Shown here: in pieces, positions 9,402-21,205 of the stretch
Layout of the letters: each line of letters opens with the position of its first letter
Numbering within the stretch: the stretch's first letter is position 1
Position numbers and translations under genes: made by a program
Assembly: GCF_020911885.1 (NCBI RefSeq)
Contig: NZ_CP087132.1
Span: forward strand, 3,498,456 to 3,562,455
Origin: Flavobacterium acetivorans
GTDB taxonomy: Bacteria > Bacteroidota > Bacteroidia > Flavobacteriales > Flavobacteriaceae
Length of the DNA: 64,000 nucleotides
Direction: 5' to 3'
The notes under the pieces: model-generated
Told to the model about the DNA's origin: nothing
The model's database searches: none
What the model saw: the letters and a program-made list of their open reading frames with translations, nothing else

Positions 9402-9428
9402 TTGATGTAAAAATCCATTTTATCTTTA
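9402..9428 (+). promoter_or_regulatory. Weak promoter candidate for cysS
   Basis: TTG at 9402-9404, a short 16-base spacer and TATCTTTA (7 of 8). The spacer is below the usual range, so this is tentative. Confidence 0.3.
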
Positions 9429-9508
9429 TTAAAGAAAAGATTGAAACACAAAGCAGGACATTAACAAAACGAACTGAAGAAGTAAATAGCTCCTAAAAAA
9501 AACATAAA

Positions 9509-10987
9509 ATGCCATTATACAATAATCAGACTCTAAAAATATACAATTCTCTTTCAGGAGAAAAAGAAACTTTTGTACCTATTCATGAAGGCAATATTGG
9601 TATGTATGTTTGCGGGCCAACGGTTTACAGCAATGTTCACCTTGGGAATGTGAGAACTTTCATGTCATTTGATGTTATTTTTAGGTATTTGTTGCATTTG
9701 GGCTATAAAGTGCGCTATGTTCGAAACATTACTGACGTAGGTCATATTGTAGATGATGTGGATGAAGGAGAAGATAAAATTGCCAAAAAAGCCAGATTGG
9801 AACAACTGGAACCTATGGAAGTAGTACAACGCTATACCGTTGATTTTCACGAAATCCTAAAAGCATTTAACTTTTTACCTCCCAGTATCGAGCCTACAGC
9901 TACTGGGCATATTATTGAACAAATTGAGATCATCAAAAAAATTATCGACAAAGGCATTGGTTATGAAGCCAATGGTTCTGTTTATTTTGATGTGGTGAAA
10001 TTCAATGAGACCAATCATTATGGCAAGCTAAGCGGGCGAAACATTGAAGACATGCTTGCCAATACCCGCGATCTTGATGGTCAATCAGACAAAAGAAATC
10101 CTCAGGATTTTGCTCTATGGAAAAAAGCCGAGCCGCAACACATTATGCGATGGCCATCACCTTGGAGCGATGGATTCCCGGGTTGGCATTTGGAATGTAC
10201 AGCCATGAGCACCAAATATCTTGGAAATCATTTTGATATTCACGGTGGCGGAATGGACTTAAAATTTCCACATCATGAATGTGAAATTGCTCAAAATGAA
10301 GCTTGCACAGGACAAACTCCAGTGAATTATTGGATGCATGCCAATATGCTTACCTTAAACGGTAAAAAGATGGCAAAATCTACCGGAAACAATATCCTGC
10401 CAAGAGAAATTCTAACCGGAGAAAATACGATTTTAAGTAAAGCATTTTCTGCATCTGTAGCTCGATTCTTCATGCTACAGGCGCATTACAGAAGCATTCT
10501 TGATTTTTCGGATGATGCCATTGTAGCAGCCGAAAAAGGATACAAAAGATTGATGGAAGCAATGGATGTATTGAAACAAATCAATCCAAGTGCTAAAAGC
10601 TCACTAGACATCGCTGCCTGGAAACAGGCTTGCTATGATGCCATGAACGACGACTTCAACTCCCCTATTTTAATCGCTCAATTATTTGAAGGCGTTCGAT
10701 TTGTTAATCTATTAAATGACGGTAAAGAAAGTCTGAATGCAATTGATCTGGAAACATTCTCAGCAGCAATGCACGCTTTTGTGTTTGATGTTTTAGGATT
10801 AGAAGACGAAAAGGTTGCTGACAATAGTAATGATAAACTAGAAGGAACTATAAATATGCTTATTGGCATGCGAAATCAAGCGAGAGCCGATAAGAATTTT
10901 GCTCTTTCTGACCAAATCAGAGATCAATTGATCGCTTTAGGAATCCAATTGAAAGATGGTAAAGAAGGCACTTCATTTAGCATATAA
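9509..10987 (+). CDS. cysS: Cysteine--tRNA ligase
   Basis: 492 residues, full length. The class I HIGH signature appears as HLGN in [19 protein letters not shown], and the KMSKS loop as KKMAKSTGN. The zinc ligands that give cysteine selectivity are present: Cys in YVCGPTVY, Cys in GWHLECTAM and the histidines and Glu of FPHHECE. The C-terminal anticodon-binding helical domain is complete ([21 protein letters not shown]). yidD follows after about 40 bases and lgt after that, with no terminator between, so cysS-yidD-lgt may be one operon. Confidence 0.97.
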   Translation: MPLYNNQTLKIYNSLSGEKETFVPIHEGNIGMYVCGPTVYSNVHLGNVRTFMSFDVIFRYLLHLGYKVRYVRNITDVGHIVDDVDEGEDKIAKKARLEQLEPMEVVQRYTVDFHEILKAFNFLPPSIEPTATGHIIEQIEIIKKIIDKGIGYEANGSVYFDVVKFNETNHYGKLSGRNIEDMLANTRDLDGQSDKRNPQDFALWKKAEPQHIMRWPSPWSDGFPGWHLECTAMSTKYLGNHFDIHGGGMDLKFPHHECEIAQNEACTGQTPVNYWMHANMLTLNGKKMAKSTGNNILPREILTGENTILSKAFSASVARFFMLQAHYRSILDFSDDAIVAAEKGYKRLMEAMDVLKQINPSAKSSLDIAAWKQACYDAMNDDFNSPILIAQLFEGVRFVNLLNDGKESLNAIDLETFSAAMHAFVFDVLGLEDEKVADNSNDKLEGTINMLIGMRNQARADKNFALSDQIRDQLIALGIQLKDGKEGTSFSI

Positions 10988-11026
10988 ATAGAATGCAATA
11001 ACAAAGTGGAAAATCCAAATTGAAAA

Positions 11027-11275
11027 ATGTTTTCAAAAATTCTCACATATCCATTTCTATTACTGGTTCGATTTTATCAGGTCGCCATATCGCCCTTTAC
11101 TCCCGCAGCCTGTCGATTTGAACCAACATGTTCTTCTTATATGATAGAAGCTTTACAAGTACATGGCTTGTTTTACGGGGGCTTTCTAGGAATAAAAAGA
11201 ATCCTTGGCTGCCATCCATGGGGAAAAAGAGGTTACGACCCGGTTCCTAAAAAACAATGTTCTCACAAACATTAA
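11027..11275 (+). CDS. yidD: Membrane protein insertion efficiency factor YidD
   Basis: 82 residues, the usual size. The family signature is complete: [21 protein letters not shown] followed by [12 protein letters not shown], a second Cys in [15 protein letters not shown] and an amphipathic N-terminal helix. YidD assists insertion of membrane proteins with YidC on the inner face of the cytoplasmic membrane. Here it is not next to rpmH-rnpA-yidC, where it lies in many bacteria, but between cysS and lgt. Confidence 0.95.
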   Translation: MFSKILTYPFLLLVRFYQVAISPFTPAACRFEPTCSSYMIEALQVHGLFYGGFLGIKRILGCHPWGKRGYDPVPKKQCSHKH

Positions 11276-11340
11276 CCTTTTATTAGTACGGATTTTACAC
11301 GGAATCTTTATTTTTACAACATATCATAAAAAAATAATAA

Positions 11341-12294
11341 ATGACACATGCTTTAAATATAGTTTGGAATCCATCAGAGGGAATTGATTTAGGTTTTTTC
11401 ATGATTCGATATTACAGCTTAATGTTTGTAATTGCCTTTGGATTAGGCTGGTATATTATGAAAAAAATATACGAGCGCGAGGGAGAATCAATCGAAAAAC
11501 TAGACTCCTTATTCATCTGGACCGTTCTTGCCACTCTAATTGGCGCCCGCCTTGGACATGTATTTTTTTACGATTGGGAGTACTATAGAAATCATTTGCT
11601 GGAAATATTCTTACCTATCAGAGAAAATCCAAACGGAGTCATTTTCAACTTAATCACAGGATGGGAATTTACCGGATTTCAAGGACTAGCAAGTCATGGA
11701 GCAGCAATTTCTATCATAATTGCAATGTATTATTACAGCAAAAAAGTACTACAAAGACCCTTATTATGGATTTTAGACCGAGTAGTAGTACCTGTAGCTA
11801 GCGGAGCCATATTTGTAAGACTTGGTAATTTTTTCAATTCAGAAATAGTAGGAAAAGAAACTAATTCTCCTTTTGGAATTAAATTTATTCACGATCATTT
11901 TAGTCCAAGGGACGCCGTAAATGCAACGCAAATCCAAAACCCAAAAGAAGCTTATACTGCTATTGCCACTAACCCTCAGTTCGCTAGTTTACTGGAACAG
12001 GTACCAGCAAAACATCCGGCTCAATTGTACGAAGCATTTTGTTATGTTTTTGTTTTCGCACTATTGTTTTTCCTATATTGGAAAACAGATGTAAGAAAGA
12101 AATCAGGTTACTTATTTGGTCTTTTTCTAGTATTACTGTTTTCGGTACGTATTGTAGTAGAATCTGTGAAAGAAAGCCAAGGCGGATTTGAAAGCGCTTT
12201 AGGACTACTTTCTACCGGACAATGGCTAAGTATTCCTTTTATAATAATTGGCCTTTATTTTATCTTTACAGCTGAAAAACCAGTTGAGATTTAA
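11341..12294 (+). CDS. lgt: Prolipoprotein diacylglyceryl transferase
   Basis: 317 residues, with about seven membrane helices. It transfers diacylglycerol from phosphatidylglycerol to the lipobox cysteine of prolipoproteins, the first step of lipoprotein maturation in the inner membrane. Family motifs are visible: LGARLGHVFFYD, GLASHGAAISI (the catalytic His region), the Lgt signature RLGNFFNSEIVGK and HPAQLYEAF. The segment between the signature and HPAQLYEAF is longer than in E. coli, which is usual in Bacteroidota. It is last in the cysS-yidD-lgt group and ends at a terminator. Confidence 0.96.
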   Translation: MTHALNIVWNPSEGIDLGFFMIRYYSLMFVIAFGLGWYIMKKIYEREGESIEKLDSLFIWTVLATLIGARLGHVFFYDWEYYRNHLLEIFLPIRENPNGVIFNLITGWEFTGFQGLASHGAAISIIIAMYYYSKKVLQRPLLWILDRVVVPVASGAIFVRLGNFFNSEIVGKETNSPFGIKFIHDHFSPRDAVNATQIQNPKEAYTAIATNPQFASLLEQVPAKHPAQLYEAFCYVFVFALLFFLYWKTDVRKKSGYLFGLFLVLLFSVRIVVESVKESQGGFESALGLLSTGQWLSIPFIIIGLYFIFTAEKPVEI

Positions 12295-12322
12295 TTAGGT
12301 TTCTCAAAAAAAATATAAAAAT

Positions 12323-12352
12323 AAAAAGCTTCCGCACTTCCGGAAGCTTTTT
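12323..12352. terminator. Terminator between convergent genes
   Basis: A 12-bp perfect stem (12323-12334 with 12341-12352), a 6-base loop, an A-run on one side and T-run on the other. It can serve lgt and the convergent gliding-domain gene. Confidence 0.9.
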
Positions 12353-12356
12353 TATT

Positions 12357-13907
12357 TCATCGTTTTAAAGAAAAATGAGATTTAAACTCTTTTCGAATAT
12401 TTTGTTCCGTATAATGAATAACAAACCAATAATCATCAGCAGGAAGAGCTTTACCGTTATAAGTACCATTCCAACCATTACCATTTGGTCTAATTTCTTT
12501 TAGCAGTTTACCATAACGATCGAATATGTGAATTTTAGAACTCAAGTCATTCTGCAATTCAAAAACATTCCAAGTATCATTATAATTATCACCATTTGGT
12601 GTGAAAAATTTAGGGTAATCAATAACATGAATATCATTCACTGTTACAGCCAGACTACAACCATACCTATCCTTAACAGTAATAGAATGAACACCGTAAG
12701 AAACCGACTCAAAACTAGCCTTTTCCTGAAAAGGGCCATCATCAAGCTGGTATAAATAATCCCCTGCTGGTGTCACAGAAATAGTTATGATTTGGTTATT
12801 TGCAAAAGCTTCCGAAACCGTCCAATCTACAGTCTGAATATCTACCAATGGATTTACATCAACATTTATCGTTTTTGAAACAGCACATTGTCCTAGATCA
12901 GGTGTAAAATCATACGTTCCACTTGTTGTGTTATCAATAACAGCCGGTGACCACGTTCCGCTAATTCCATTTGGAGACTGCATTTGTAAATCAGGAGCTA
13001 TTGTTCCATAGCAAATAGACAGATCAATAAAATCAGGTTCTAAAAAATCTCCAATAATTACATCCATAGTTTGTGATACAGCACATGGATAAGCTACAGG
13101 ATCTGGAGTAAAAGTATGTCTTACCGTTCCCGGCACACTAGAATCTATCGTTGATGGTGACCATGTTCCCGTAATTCCATTATCAGAAGTGGATGCTAAT
13201 GAAGGAGCCGTTCCTCCCTCACATATAGGTTCAACGGGAGTAAAAGTAGGCGTCGTTGTTGTTAAACATGGAACGCTACAAGTAATTACAGAACGATCAC
13301 AAGGATAGGTTGTATGCGCCACAGTTAAAGTAACAGATTGTCCCGGCGAAAGCCCTAATACTTGTAAAGTAGTAGGCGCAGTAGTTCCGGTAACTGCAGC
13401 TCCACCATCAATTGAATAACTGTAACTGTATTGATTAGGCAGGCCGACAGTATTTGTCCAGTCAAATAAAACAGAAGAATATTTATCTGCAGCTAAAATT
13501 TGACTAGGATCACATCTCAAAAGCAATATTTTTGAACCATTATCAGCTACTACAATAACATCGATCTTTGAACGAGCGCTTTCAGTACCGCCAACTGTTT
13601 CACTGACATAATATGATACCGTGCCAACCACAGCTGTTGATGGTGTAGGCGCAATTGAAGAAGCTGTTCCACCTGCTGCATTTGTTCCATACCAATTTAA
13701 AGTCCCTCCAACAGAAGGAGTCGCTGTTAATGGTACAGCTGCACTCCCTTGACAATAATATACCGGAGAACTTACTATCGGCGCTAAAACGGATTTATCT
13801 GAAATTTTCTTTAAAAAACCAATCTCCGAATCCATATTAGTCAAATTGGCGTAAGAAAGAAAGTAGAAAGTGTTTAAAAAAACAAATAATAGTAAATTCT
13901 TTTTCAT
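12357..13907 (-). CDS. T9SS type B (gliding-associated C-terminal domain) secreted protein
   Basis: 516 residues with a signal peptide in the first 20. The middle is a run of Ig-like repeats: residues 45-120 carry a CQGSAAVPLTATPSVGGTLNW-type module, and two copies of an NGITGTWSPS...TFTPD module lie at about 230-350. The last 90 residues are the gliding-motility-associated C-terminal domain: PKFFTPNGDNYNDTWNV, IFDRYGKLLKEI, NGWNGTYNGKALPADDYWFV and a basic end HFSLKR. That domain directs proteins through the type IX system to the cell surface. The role is probably adhesive or structural; no catalytic motif is seen. Monocistronic. Confidence 0.92.
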   Translation of the reverse strand: MKKNLLLFVFLNTFYFLSYANLTNMDSEIGFLKKISDKSVLAPIVSSPVYYCQGSAAVPLTATPSVGGTLNWYGTNAAGGTASSIAPTPSTAVVGTVSYYVSETVGGTESARSKIDVIVVADNGSKILLLRCDPSQILAADKYSSVLFDWTNTVGLPNQYSYSYSIDGGAAVTGTTAPTTLQVLGLSPGQSVTLTVAHTTYPCDRSVITCSVPCLTTTTPTFTPVEPICEGGTAPSLASTSDNGITGTWSPSTIDSSVPGTVRHTFTPDPVAYPCAVSQTMDVIIGDFLEPDFIDLSICYGTIAPDLQMQSPNGISGTWSPAVIDNTTSGTYDFTPDLGQCAVSKTINVDVNPLVDIQTVDWTVSEAFANNQIITISVTPAGDYLYQLDDGPFQEKASFESVSYGVHSITVKDRYGCSLAVTVNDIHVIDYPKFFTPNGDNYNDTWNVFELQNDLSSKIHIFDRYGKLLKEIRPNGNGWNGTYNGKALPADDYWFVIHYTEQNIRKEFKSHFSLKR

Positions 13908-14058
13908 AGTTCTAATTTTTAAAATAGATTAAGAATCAGGAATTATATTCTATTGTCTAGTAAATATATAAAATTTGAAACTTTTAAAAGAGAAAATTTA
14001 CATAATTAAAAACCATAAAACACTCATAAAAAAGACTTTAACTCTAATAAAAACAAAA

Positions 14059-14670
14059 TCACAATCGATACTTAAGGCCAAGTTCGAAATTAAGACTACT
14101 GTAACCACTATTCCTTTCTTGTAGTCCTGCATTGGAAATATGATTAAAATTAGGGCTAAATTCAACACTGAAATGAGAATATTTTATAGAAACTCCCATT
14201 GCTATAACACTTGAAAACGCAAAACCTTTAGAGAGTCTTTCAGTTTCCGTATCGGTAATCATAGGACCTGAGCTAGCTAAAACAAAAATATCAAATCTTT
14301 TAGAAATCGTCTTTTTCACAATAAAACCTACATTAAAAACATAATCAGTGATTGATTTTAAGTTCCCAAATTCCTCCCGATTTTGAATATAGTTAGGCTG
14401 ATTATCTCCAACATAATTTAAATTTAAAAGCTGATACTCAATGAAATTTAACTGAGGCTGTATGAACAATTCGTATCTAAAATGATTAGACTCTTTTATT
14501 ACACCAGAAAACTGAATCTTAAAATAATGGCTTTTATATAAATAATCCTCATTATTTATATCTCGACCAAAACCATAAAAAGCACCTACATACAAATCTC
14601 GTTTCTTTTCCTGTGCATACAAACTCAAAGAAATCAAAAGAAAGAATAAACTGAAAATTATCGTTTTCAT
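14059..14670 (-). CDS. Outer-membrane beta-barrel protein, unknown function
   Basis: 203 residues. Residues 1-19 are a signal peptide ending YAQ. The mature part alternates polar and apolar residues in 8-10 residue strands (YVGAFYGFGRD, HFRYELFIQPQLNF, KRFDIFVLASSG, SVEFSPNFNHISN) and ends in LGLKYRL, as small eight-stranded barrels do. I recognise no enzyme or ligand motif. It lies 151 bases upstream of the T9SS cargo gene on the same strand with no clear terminator between them, so a shared transcript is possible. Confidence 0.75.
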   Translation of the reverse strand: MKTIIFSLFFLLISLSLYAQEKKRDLYVGAFYGFGRDINNEDYLYKSHYFKIQFSGVIKESNHFRYELFIQPQLNFIEYQLLNLNYVGDNQPNYIQNREEFGNLKSITDYVFNVGFIVKKTISKRFDIFVLASSGPMITDTETERLSKGFAFSSVIAMGVSIKYSHFSVEFSPNFNHISNAGLQERNSGYSSLNFELGLKYRL

Positions 14671-14763
14671 AATCTGACTTCAACGTTAAGTTTAAAACCA
14701 TGCAAATCAAATAATTACCTTAAAATTACTCAATTATTATCAGAATTAATATCAAAAAAAGCA

Positions 14764-14796
14764 TAAAAAAAAGACCTAACTCACGTTAGGCCTTTT
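14764..14796 (-). terminator. Terminator of secDF
   Basis: On the minus strand a 12-bp stem (14796-14785 with 14780-14769) with one G-U pair and a 4-base loop, followed by a run of U. Confidence 0.85.
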
Positions 14797-14815
14797 AGAA
14801 AAATATTTTAAACTA

Positions 14816-17788
14816 TTAATTAGCTTCTTGATGCTGTTTTTCAATTAAGTCTTTATCAACACTTGAAATAGTATCTACCAATACTGGTGTAGCGATAAAC
14901 AAAGATGAATATGTTCCTACAAGAATACCTATCAACATTGCGAAAATAAACCCTCTGATAGATTCACCTCCAAAAAGAAACATAATCAATAATACTGCAA
15001 GCATTGTTAAAGAGGTATTGATCGTTCTTGACATAGTCGTGTTAATAGATTTATTAACAATCTCATAAAAAGAACCTTTGGTTTTCCCATCAAGAAATTC
15101 ACGAACCCTATCAAATACAATTACAGTATCGTTCATAGAATAACCAATTACGGTAAGAATTGCAGCAATGAAATGCTGATCAATCTCCATTCCGAAAGGC
15201 ATAAATTTATAGCATAATGAATAAATTCCTAAAACGAAAATAACATCGTGAGCAATAGCTGCAATTGCACCTAAACTATATTGCCATCTTCTAAAACTGA
15301 TCATCAAATACAAAAATACAATTGCCATAGATCCAAGAACCGCCCAATAAGCATTAGTTTTAATATCCTCTGCAACAGTAGGTCCTACTTTAGAAGCCTG
15401 TACAATACCTAATTTTTTTCCATCGTAAGCATTTACAAATTTTTCATAAGTAAGTCCAGCAGAATAATGTTGTTTCAAATTATCATACAATAATTTATTT
15501 ACTTCTTCATCAGCTTCACTTCCGTGTTCTTGTACTTTATATTTAGTTGTAATTTTTAATTGATTATCACTTCCAAATACTTTTGCTTCGGCGCTACCAA
15601 AAACTTTCTCTAACTCTTCTTTTACTACTTCAGCTTGTACCGGTTTTTCAAAACGCACTTGGAAAGTTCTACCTCCAACAAAATCTACACCCTGATCCAA
15701 TCCATTTGTAGAAAGAGAAACGATACTCACCACTACAACAACAGCAGAGAAACCATAAGCCCACTTTTTATACTTCAAGAAATCCAAATGGAAGTTTTTA
15801 AAGAAATTTTTAGAAAAATTAGTTACAAATGATAAATCATTCTTTCCTGCAATATTTCTATCTATAAATATTCTAGCAATAAAAATAGAGGTAAACAATG
15901 AGGTAACAATACCGATCAATAATGTAGTAGCAAAACCTTTAATTGGTCCTGAACCAAAAATAAACAATACCGCTCCAGTCAAAATATGTGTTACGTTAGC
16001 ATCAACAATAGAACGCATAGCACCGGTCCAACTGTAAGAAGAAACCACAGCTTCACTCAATGACTTACCGTCACGCAATTCTTCCTTGGCTCTTTCATAA
16101 ATAATGATATTCGCATCTACCGCAGTACCCATAGTTAATACGATACCAGCAATACCCGGTAATGTAAGAACAGCACCTAAACTGGCTAAAATTCCAAACA
16201 AGAACAATAAGTTAACCGCTAATGCAATATTAGCATACCAACCTGCTTTTCCATAATAAACCATCATCCAAAGTGACACTAAAAGCAATCCAACTAATGC
16301 AGAATTAGTACCATTATCAATAGCTTCTTGACCCAAAGATGGCCCTACTACTTCTGATTGAACAATATCAGCAGCAGCTGGTAATTTACCTGCTCTTAAA
16401 ACGTTAGCTAAATCTTTAGTTTCAGTTACATCAAAAGAACCTGAAATTTCAGATCTCCCTCCAGAGATAGGTCCGCTAGAAACACCTGGTGCAGAATATA
16501 CTACATTATCCAAAACAATAGCGATATTACTTTTTTGAGTATATGCTTTCCCTGTCAATTCTTCCCAAGCTTTAGCTCCTTGCGCGCTCATTTGCATAGA
16601 AACCGAAGGCTTTCCAAATTGATCAAATGAATCGTGAGCATCAGTAACAACACCACCACTCATTGCGGCTAGGTTATCTCTATTACCTTTTAAAGCATAT
16701 AATTCAACTGCATCAACATCTTTATCTTTAGCATCTTTGATTGTCATCAATTTACCCCAAACAAATTTAGCATAACGCTGATCTGCTGCTAACAAAATTT
16801 TGATATCAGCTCTTTTCAAATAACCATTTACAGCTGCAGTATCTTTTGGTGAAAAAAGACCTAGAACTGGACCACCACCTTGAGCAATAATTTTGTCAAA
16901 CAAAGGATTGTTTCCTTTTTGAGCAACAGCAGAATCTTTACCATCAGACAATAAAGCACTCAAAGAATCTTTTACAACTTCTTTAGTCTCTACTTTCTTT
17001 ATTTCGGTTTTCTTCAATGACTCATTAGCAGCCATTAAGAAATTACCAATTTCTTCAATTTTATAGGTTTCCCAAAACTCTAATTGAGCAGTACTTTGTA
17101 ATAATCTTTTGATTCTATCTACATCTTTAGCACCTGGAAGTTCCACAAGAATTCGTCCCGTTTCCCCTAATTTTTGAATGTTAGGTTGTGTCACGCCAAA
17201 TTTGTCGATTCGTTCTCTTAATACTCCAAAAGCACTATCAACTGATTCGTCAACTTTTTTTCTGATTACTTTTTTAGCTTCAGCATCAGTCATTTTAAAA
17301 TCAATTCCACCTTCACCCTGCAAACTACTATTTGCAAAGATATCTGGAGAAGCTAATTTTACCGTTCCATTTGAATTAGCTTCAAAAGCTTCAAAAAAGG
17401 CATCAATATAAGTTTGATTTCCTTTTTGGTTTGCAGTAGCATCAGCTAAAGATTTATTAAAAACAGGGTTTTTAGAATTTTTAGATAATCCTTTCAAAAC
17501 ATCTTTAACAGAGATTTGAAGTATCACGTTGATACCTCCCTCTAAGTCAAGACCTTTGTTGATTTGCTTGTCAGTAACTTCATTAAAAGTAAAATCTGTA
17601 AATCCAAGATTGAATACTTTTTCCTTACTGATAGAATCTAAATACTTCAATTCTTTATCAGGGTCTCCACCTGCAAAAGTTTTTGCATCGCTTTTTACTT
17701 TATCTGCGACAAAAGTGAATGAAAGTTGGTAAATACTCACCAACGCAAATAGAATTGCGAAAAATTTAATAAGTCCTTTATTCTGCAT
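14816..17788 (-). CDS. secDF: Protein translocase subunit SecDF (fused)
   Basis: 990 residues, SecD and SecF in one chain. SecDF uses the proton gradient to pull exported proteins on the outer face of the inner membrane. The SecD half has its first helix at 8-27, the GLDLEGGINVILQ motif, a large periplasmic P1 region (about 200-500) and GTAVDANIIIYERAKEEL in TM4. The SecF half, from about 660, has GVDFVGGRTFQVRF and MNDTVIVFDRVREFL. The periplasmic region contains a low-complexity insert (KKTEIKKVETKEVVKDSL). Fusion is normal in Bacteroidota. It has its own promoter and terminator. Confidence 0.97.
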   Translation of the reverse strand: MQNKGLIKFFAILFALVSIYQLSFTFVADKVKSDAKTFAGGDPDKELKYLDSISKEKVFNLGFTDFTFNEVTDKQINKGLDLEGGINVILQISVKDVLKGLSKNSKNPVFNKSLADATANQKGNQTYIDAFFEAFEANSNGTVKLASPDIFANSSLQGEGGIDFKMTDAEAKKVIRKKVDESVDSAFGVLRERIDKFGVTQPNIQKLGETGRILVELPGAKDVDRIKRLLQSTAQLEFWETYKIEEIGNFLMAANESLKKTEIKKVETKEVVKDSLSALLSDGKDSAVAQKGNNPLFDKIIAQGGGPVLGLFSPKDTAAVNGYLKRADIKILLAADQRYAKFVWGKLMTIKDAKDKDVDAVELYALKGNRDNLAAMSGGVVTDAHDSFDQFGKPSVSMQMSAQGAKAWEELTGKAYTQKSNIAIVLDNVVYSAPGVSSGPISGGRSEISGSFDVTETKDLANVLRAGKLPAAADIVQSEVVGPSLGQEAIDNGTNSALVGLLLVSLWMMVYYGKAGWYANIALAVNLLFLFGILASLGAVLTLPGIAGIVLTMGTAVDANIIIYERAKEELRDGKSLSEAVVSSYSWTGAMRSIVDANVTHILTGAVLFIFGSGPIKGFATTLLIGIVTSLFTSIFIARIFIDRNIAGKNDLSFVTNFSKNFFKNFHLDFLKYKKWAYGFSAVVVVVSIVSLSTNGLDQGVDFVGGRTFQVRFEKPVQAEVVKEELEKVFGSAEAKVFGSDNQLKITTKYKVQEHGSEADEEVNKLLYDNLKQHYSAGLTYEKFVNAYDGKKLGIVQASKVGPTVAEDIKTNAYWAVLGSMAIVFLYLMISFRRWQYSLGAIAAIAHDVIFVLGIYSLCYKFMPFGMEIDQHFIAAILTVIGYSMNDTVIVFDRVREFLDGKTKGSFYEIVNKSINTTMSRTINTSLTMLAVLLIMFLFGGESIRGFIFAMLIGILVGTYSSLFIATPVLVDTISSVDKDLIEKQHQEAN

Positions 17789-17913
17789 TATTACTAAAAA
17801 TTAATTATTTTATATTTATTTATTTTTGTTTTAGTCCTTCTAAGCTTTAACCTAATACATTCTTAACCATACAATTAGAAAAACCAAGAATTATATTATT
17901 TTTTTAAACCGAG

Positions 17914-17944
17914 CAAATATATAATTAACGACAAGATTAACCAA
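17914..17944 (-). promoter_or_regulatory. Consensus promoter of secDF
   Basis: On the minus strand TTG (17944-17942), a 20-base spacer and a perfect TATATTTG (17921-17914). It lies between the mdh terminator and secDF, so secDF is expressed on its own with a leader of about 120 bases. Confidence 0.75.
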
Positions 17945-17962
17945 TTTATTTATTAATTAATC

Positions 17963-17992
17963 TCAAAAAAAAGACTGCAAAAGTGCAGTCTT
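17963..17992 (-). terminator. Terminator of mdh
   Basis: A 9-bp perfect stem (17971-17979 with 17984-17992), a 4-base loop and an A8 run on the plus strand that reads as U8 on the mdh transcript. Confidence 0.9.
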
Positions 17993-18013
17993 CTCTATTA
18001 TATAACTAAATTA

Positions 18014-18949
18014 CTAAGCTAAAATTGATTTCAAAGCGTCATTCATTTGTCTAACAGCATCAGCGCTTTTAGCAAATAAAGCTTTTTCATTATCATTCAA
18101 CTCAATATCAAGAATTTCTTCGACCCCATTTTTACCAATAATGCAAGGAACACCAATACAAATATCGTTTTGACCGTATTCTCCTTCGACAAAAACAGAA
18201 CAAGCAATCATTTTCTTTTGATCATTCAAGATACTATCTACAAGATAAGCAACCGAAGCTCCCGGAGCATACCAAGCTGAAGTTCCTAAAAGCCCTGTCA
18301 ATGTAGCTCCTCCTACCATAGTATCAGCGGCTACTTTCTGCAAAGCTTCTCCGGAAAGAAACTGAGAAACCGGAATACCATTATAAGATGCCAAACGAGT
18401 TAACGGAATCATCGTAGTATCTCCATGACCTCCTATTACCATCGCCGAAATATCATTTGCAGGCTTATCTAAAGCCATAGACAAATAAGTCCTAAAACGA
18501 GAGCTATCAAGCGCACCGCCCATACCTATAATTCTGTTCTTTGGCAATCCTGTCGCTTTCAAGGCTAAATAAGTCATCGTATCCATTGGGTTAGACACCA
18601 CTACAATAATTGCATCAGGCGAATGTACCAATACATTTTCGACAACCGTTTTGACTATCCCAGCATTAATCCCAATTAATTCTTCGCGCGTCATTCCTGG
18701 TTTTCTTGGAATACCGGAAGTAATAACCACTACATTACTATTGGCCGTTTTAGAATAATCATTGGTAACACCGGAAACCTTGGTATTAAAACCCGTATTA
18801 GTAGCACATTGCATGATATCCAAAGCCTTACCCTCAGCAAAACCTTCTTTTATATCCAATAACACTACTTCACTCGCAATTCCTCTATAAGAAATCACAT
18901 CGGCACAAGTGGCTCCAACATTACCTGCTCCTACAATGGTAACTTTCAT
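18014..18949 (-). CDS. mdh: Malate dehydrogenase
   Basis: 311 residues, of the LDH-like MDH type. It interconverts malate and oxaloacetate with NAD in the TCA cycle. The N-terminus is the dinucleotide fold VTIVGAGNVGATCAD. The substrate-binding loop ITSGIPRKPGMTREE carries the arginines that favour malate over lactate. VVSNPMDTMTYLA and the catalytic His in IGGHGDTTMIP are present. Length and motifs are complete. It is monocistronic, with a promoter placed inside an inverted repeat at 19000-19043. Confidence 0.97.
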   Translation of the reverse strand: MKVTIVGAGNVGATCADVISYRGIASEVVLLDIKEGFAEGKALDIMQCATNTGFNTKVSGVTNDYSKTANSNVVVITSGIPRKPGMTREELIGINAGIVKTVVENVLVHSPDAIIVVVSNPMDTMTYLALKATGLPKNRIIGMGGALDSSRFRTYLSMALDKPANDISAMVIGGHGDTTMIPLTRLASYNGIPVSQFLSGEALQKVAADTMVGGATLTGLLGTSAWYAPGASVAYLVDSILNDQKKMIACSVFVEGEYGQNDICIGVPCIIGKNGVEEILDIELNDNEKALFAKSADAVRQMNDALKSILA

Positions 18950-18999
18950 ATTTTATACTTTATTGGTTATTAGTTAATTTATTTCTTCGATAAATCGAC

Positions 19000-19043
19000 A
19001 ATTCGTTTAATCGTTTACGTAAATATAAACAATTAAACGAATT
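19000..19043. repeat. 18-bp inverted repeat across the mdh promoter
   Basis: Positions 19000-19017 pair with 19026-19043 with one mismatch and an 8-base loop. No T-run follows on either strand, so it is a poor terminator. The -7 box of mdh lies in its centre. Confidence 0.6.
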
Positions 19044-19048
19044 GACAA
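19020..19048 (-). promoter_or_regulatory. Promoter of mdh
   Basis: On the minus strand TTG (19048-19046), an 18-base spacer and TATATTTA (19027-19020), 7 of 8 to the -7 consensus. The leader would be about 65 bases. Confidence 0.6.
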
Positions 19049-19061
19049 TTAAACTTTTTTA

Positions 19062-21098
<2,037 letters not shown>

Positions 21099-21170
21099 TT
21101 ATCAACATATTGTTGACTTAAGTCACAAAAAAAGCCTTATTAGAAGTCTTTTTTTTAACAAATTAAAAAT

Positions 21171-21201
21171 TTGACATTATTACTAACTGTTTGTATTTTT
21201 G
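21171..21201 (+). promoter_or_regulatory. Textbook promoter of the small SPOUT gene
   Basis: TTG at 21171-21173, a 20-base spacer and a perfect TATTTTTG at 21194-21201. The ATG follows after only four bases, which predicts a leaderless mRNA. Confidence 0.8.
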
Positions 21202-21205
21202 CTCA

